Assembly: GCA_017467985.1 (NCBI GenBank) | Contig: JAFUJY010000036.1 | Coordinates: 1-5,606 of the forward strand | Length of the DNA stretch: 5,606 bases | Source: Bacillota bacterium | GTDB lineage: Bacteria > Bacillota > Clostridia > Lachnospirales > Bianqueaceae | Direction: 5' to 3' | Shown: positions 4,869-5,606 of the stretch, piece by piece | Layout: every line of letters starts with the position of its first letter | How positions within the stretch are numbered: the stretch's first letter is position 1 | Notes under the pieces: generated by a model | The model's database searches: none | Seen by the model: only the letters and a program-made list of their open reading frames with translations | Told to the model about the DNA's origin: nothing | Translations under genes and position numbers: made by a program

Positions 4869-5297
4869 TCACTGCTTCTCCAGATTTTTCATCATTTTTC
4901 CATGGATAGCCTGCATCACCTTGATTTCCTCGCAGGTAACCCCTTCAAATAAGAGTTTCAAGAACTGCACCTGGGTCTCTTTGGCTTTTTCCAGGGCCGG
5001 TGCAGCCGCCTCTGTCACCCGCAGACGCATGATACGACGGTCATTTTCGTCGGTATGCACTTCCAGCATCCCCCGCTTCTGCAGCAGGTCCACCGCCTTC
5101 GAAACATAGGATTTGGCTAAAAAGCGCAATTCCGAAATATCCGCAGCTTTATCATACTGAGGATTATTGTGTAAAAACAATAAAATGTCCATTTCCGGTT
5201 TGGTCATGCCCAAGGTGCGGGCAGTCTCCGTCATTAGTCTATTAAAAACTCTGCCGCTCTTTTGTACAGCGACCAGAGCATCTGAAAATTGATCCAT
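4869..5297 (-). CDS. MarR-family transcriptional regulator
   Basis: A 142-aa winged-helix regulator of standard MarR length. N- and C-terminal helices (about 5-28 and 112-140) would form the dimer interface. The DNA-binding core runs from about residue 30 to 100: TKPEMDILLFLHNNP, ISELRFLAKSYVSKAVDLLQKRGML (recognition helix region), then the wing with the family hallmark ENDRRIMRLRVTE (D-x-R motif). There is no cysteine, so no thiol-redox sensing is suggested; the ligand is unknown. GGGAGG (5303-5308) lies 5 bases before the ATG. The gene is driven by its own consensus promoter, overlaid by two palindromic operators, so it almost certainly represses itself. The downstream amidohydrolase operon is a candidate target through readthrough. 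The divergent toxin promoter begins about 67 bp beyond its -35, and no copy of the operator is visible there. Confidence 0.95.
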   Translation of the reverse strand: MDQFSDALVAVQKSGRVFNRLMTETARTLGMTKPEMDILLFLHNNPQYDKAADISELRFLAKSYVSKAVDLLQKRGMLEVHTDENDRRIMRLRVTEAAAPALEKAKETQVQFLKLLFEGVTCEEIKVMQAIHGKMMKNLEKQ

Positions 5298-5322
5298 AAT
5301 TGCCTCCCATTACATTCGAAAA

Positions 5323-5365
5323 AATCGTTCTCGCTGAAACCATTATAGTTCCTGCGAGAACGATT
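5323..5365. promoter_or_regulatory. Twin MarR operators over the MarR promoter
   Basis: A perfect 12-bp inverted repeat, AATCGTTCTCGC (5323-5334) and GCGAGAACGATT (5354-5365), frames the -10. Within it are two 14-bp near-palindromes, GTTCTCGCTGAAAC (5327-5340) and GTTCCTGCGAGAAC (5348-5361), each with GTT...GC...AAC symmetry. Their centres are 21 bp apart, two helical turns, so two dimers would bind the same face and block the -10, the spacer and the start site. Confidence 0.8.
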
Positions 5366-5370
5366 GTCAA
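5342..5370 (-). promoter_or_regulatory. Consensus sigma-A promoter of the MarR gene
   Basis: Minus strand TTGACA (5365-5370), a 17-bp spacer, then TATAAT (5342-5347): a perfect match to the vegetative consensus. Start predicted near 5335, leader about 38 nt. Such a strong promoter normally needs repression, consistent with the overlapping operators. Confidence 0.93.
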
Positions 5371-5437
5371 GTATTATTTACTTTTCGTTAATTATTAACT
5401 GGCAAAATTTTTCTCAACTTTATTTTTCCTTCCTTTA

Positions 5438-5466
5438 TTGACAGTAATTACCGACTCTTGTATACT
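5438..5466 (+). promoter_or_regulatory. Consensus sigma-A promoter of the toxin gene
   Basis: TTGACA (5438-5443), a 17-bp spacer, then TATACT (5461-5466): one mismatch to consensus. Start predicted near 5473, giving a structured leader of about 80 nt. The 67 bp between this and the MarR -35 is AT-rich and holds only a 13-bp odd palindrome, GTTAATTATTAAC (5387-5399), of unknown meaning. Confidence 0.88.
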
Positions 5467-5499
5467 ATATTTTACAGGTGCTTCGCATTAGCGGTAGGC

Positions 5500-5543
5500 G
5501 GTTTGGCCAACCTTCGCTTATCTTCGGATAAGCTTATAGAAGG
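5500..5543 (+). promoter_or_regulatory. Structured 5' leader of the toxin mRNA partly sequestering the ribosome binding site
   Basis: GCTTATC-TTCG-GATAAGC (5516-5533) is a 7-bp stem capped by a C(UUCG)G tetraloop, among the most stable RNA hairpins. Below it CCTTC (5511-5515) can pair with GAAGG (5539-5543) across a 5-base bulge, taking the first two G of the GGGAGG site (5542-5547). GGTT/AACC (5500-5503/5509-5512) can form a small competing stem. Leader structures that hide the ribosome binding site are known in type I toxin mRNAs. Confidence 0.6.
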
Positions 5544-5554
5544 GAGGCGGTATC

Positions 5555-5606
5555 ATGATTACATACGAGGAATTATTCCTTTTTCTCACCATGTTAATCG
5601 CCTTTG
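5555..5606 (+). CDS. Small holin-like / TxpA-Fst-type toxin, N-terminal part (runs off right edge)
   Basis: Only 17 codons are present: MITYEELFLFLTMLIAF. The (M)xTYEEL/YESL start followed at once by a hydrophobic helix is what I recognise from the putative holin-like toxin family of Firmicutes and its relatives TxpA, BsrG and BsrE in Bacillus subtilis. These are short membrane peptides (about 30-60 aa) that damage or depolarise the membrane and are silenced by an antisense RNA. GGGAGG (5542-5547) lies 7 bases before the ATG, and a consensus promoter lies upstream. The structured leader fits a type I toxin. The antisense RNA, if present, would probably be encoded downstream, outside the window, so the toxin-antitoxin call is inferred from the N-terminus and leader only. 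An unrelated small membrane peptide remains possible. Confidence 0.72.
   Translation, partial: MITYEELFLFLTMLIAF

Overview
The window looks like chromosomal DNA of a Gram-positive anaerobe of the Firmicutes, most likely class Clostridia. The grounds are strong AGGAGG-type ribosome binding sites, near-consensus sigma-A promoters, a VTC-domain/DUF4956 gene pair, and a small type I-type (holin-like) toxin. I cannot name a genus. No tRNA, rRNA, insertion sequence, CRISPR array or phage structural gene is visible.

Left part (1-2803). A two-component system reads leftwards: an OmpR-family response regulator (372-1049), whose stop codon overlaps the start of a sensor histidine kinase cut off by the window edge (1-375). 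Divergent from it are a VTC-domain protein (1191-2003; triphosphate-tunnel/polyphosphate-polymerase fold) and a DUF4956 membrane protein (1996-2691), overlapping by 8 bp. The 141-bp divergent intergenic region carries an 11-bp-periodic run of four TTTAAG-like hexamers. The run sits exactly 10 bp from an extended -10 on each side, so the two-component system probably controls both itself and the VTC/DUF4956 pair. A bidirectional hairpin terminator with a duplicated left arm (2694-2797) closes this part.

Middle part (2804-4764). Three genes on the minus strand form a tight operon: a metal-dependent amidohydrolase, then two AT-rich genes of unknown function (107 and 179 aa). The 179-aa gene starts at a TTG that overlaps the stop of a two-codon minicistron. 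The two small genes differ sharply in base composition from their neighbours and may have been acquired.

Right part (4765-5606). A second hairpin (4798-4861) shares an unpaired, asymmetric core with the terminator at 2694-2797. It follows a MarR-family regulator (minus, 4869-5297) whose perfect TTGACA/N17/TATAAT promoter is covered by two 14-bp operators centred 21 bp apart, a clear autorepression design. Divergently, a second consensus promoter drives a structured leader of about 80 nt and the first 17 codons of a small hydrophobic peptide beginning MITYEELF, which I recognise as a holin-like / TxpA-Fst-type toxin.

The most interesting points are the two-component-linked VTC/DUF4956 pair with its symmetric operator, the C7 tract where loss of one base would fuse those two proteins, the paired hairpins with a conserved core, and the partial type I toxin locus with a sequestered ribosome binding site.
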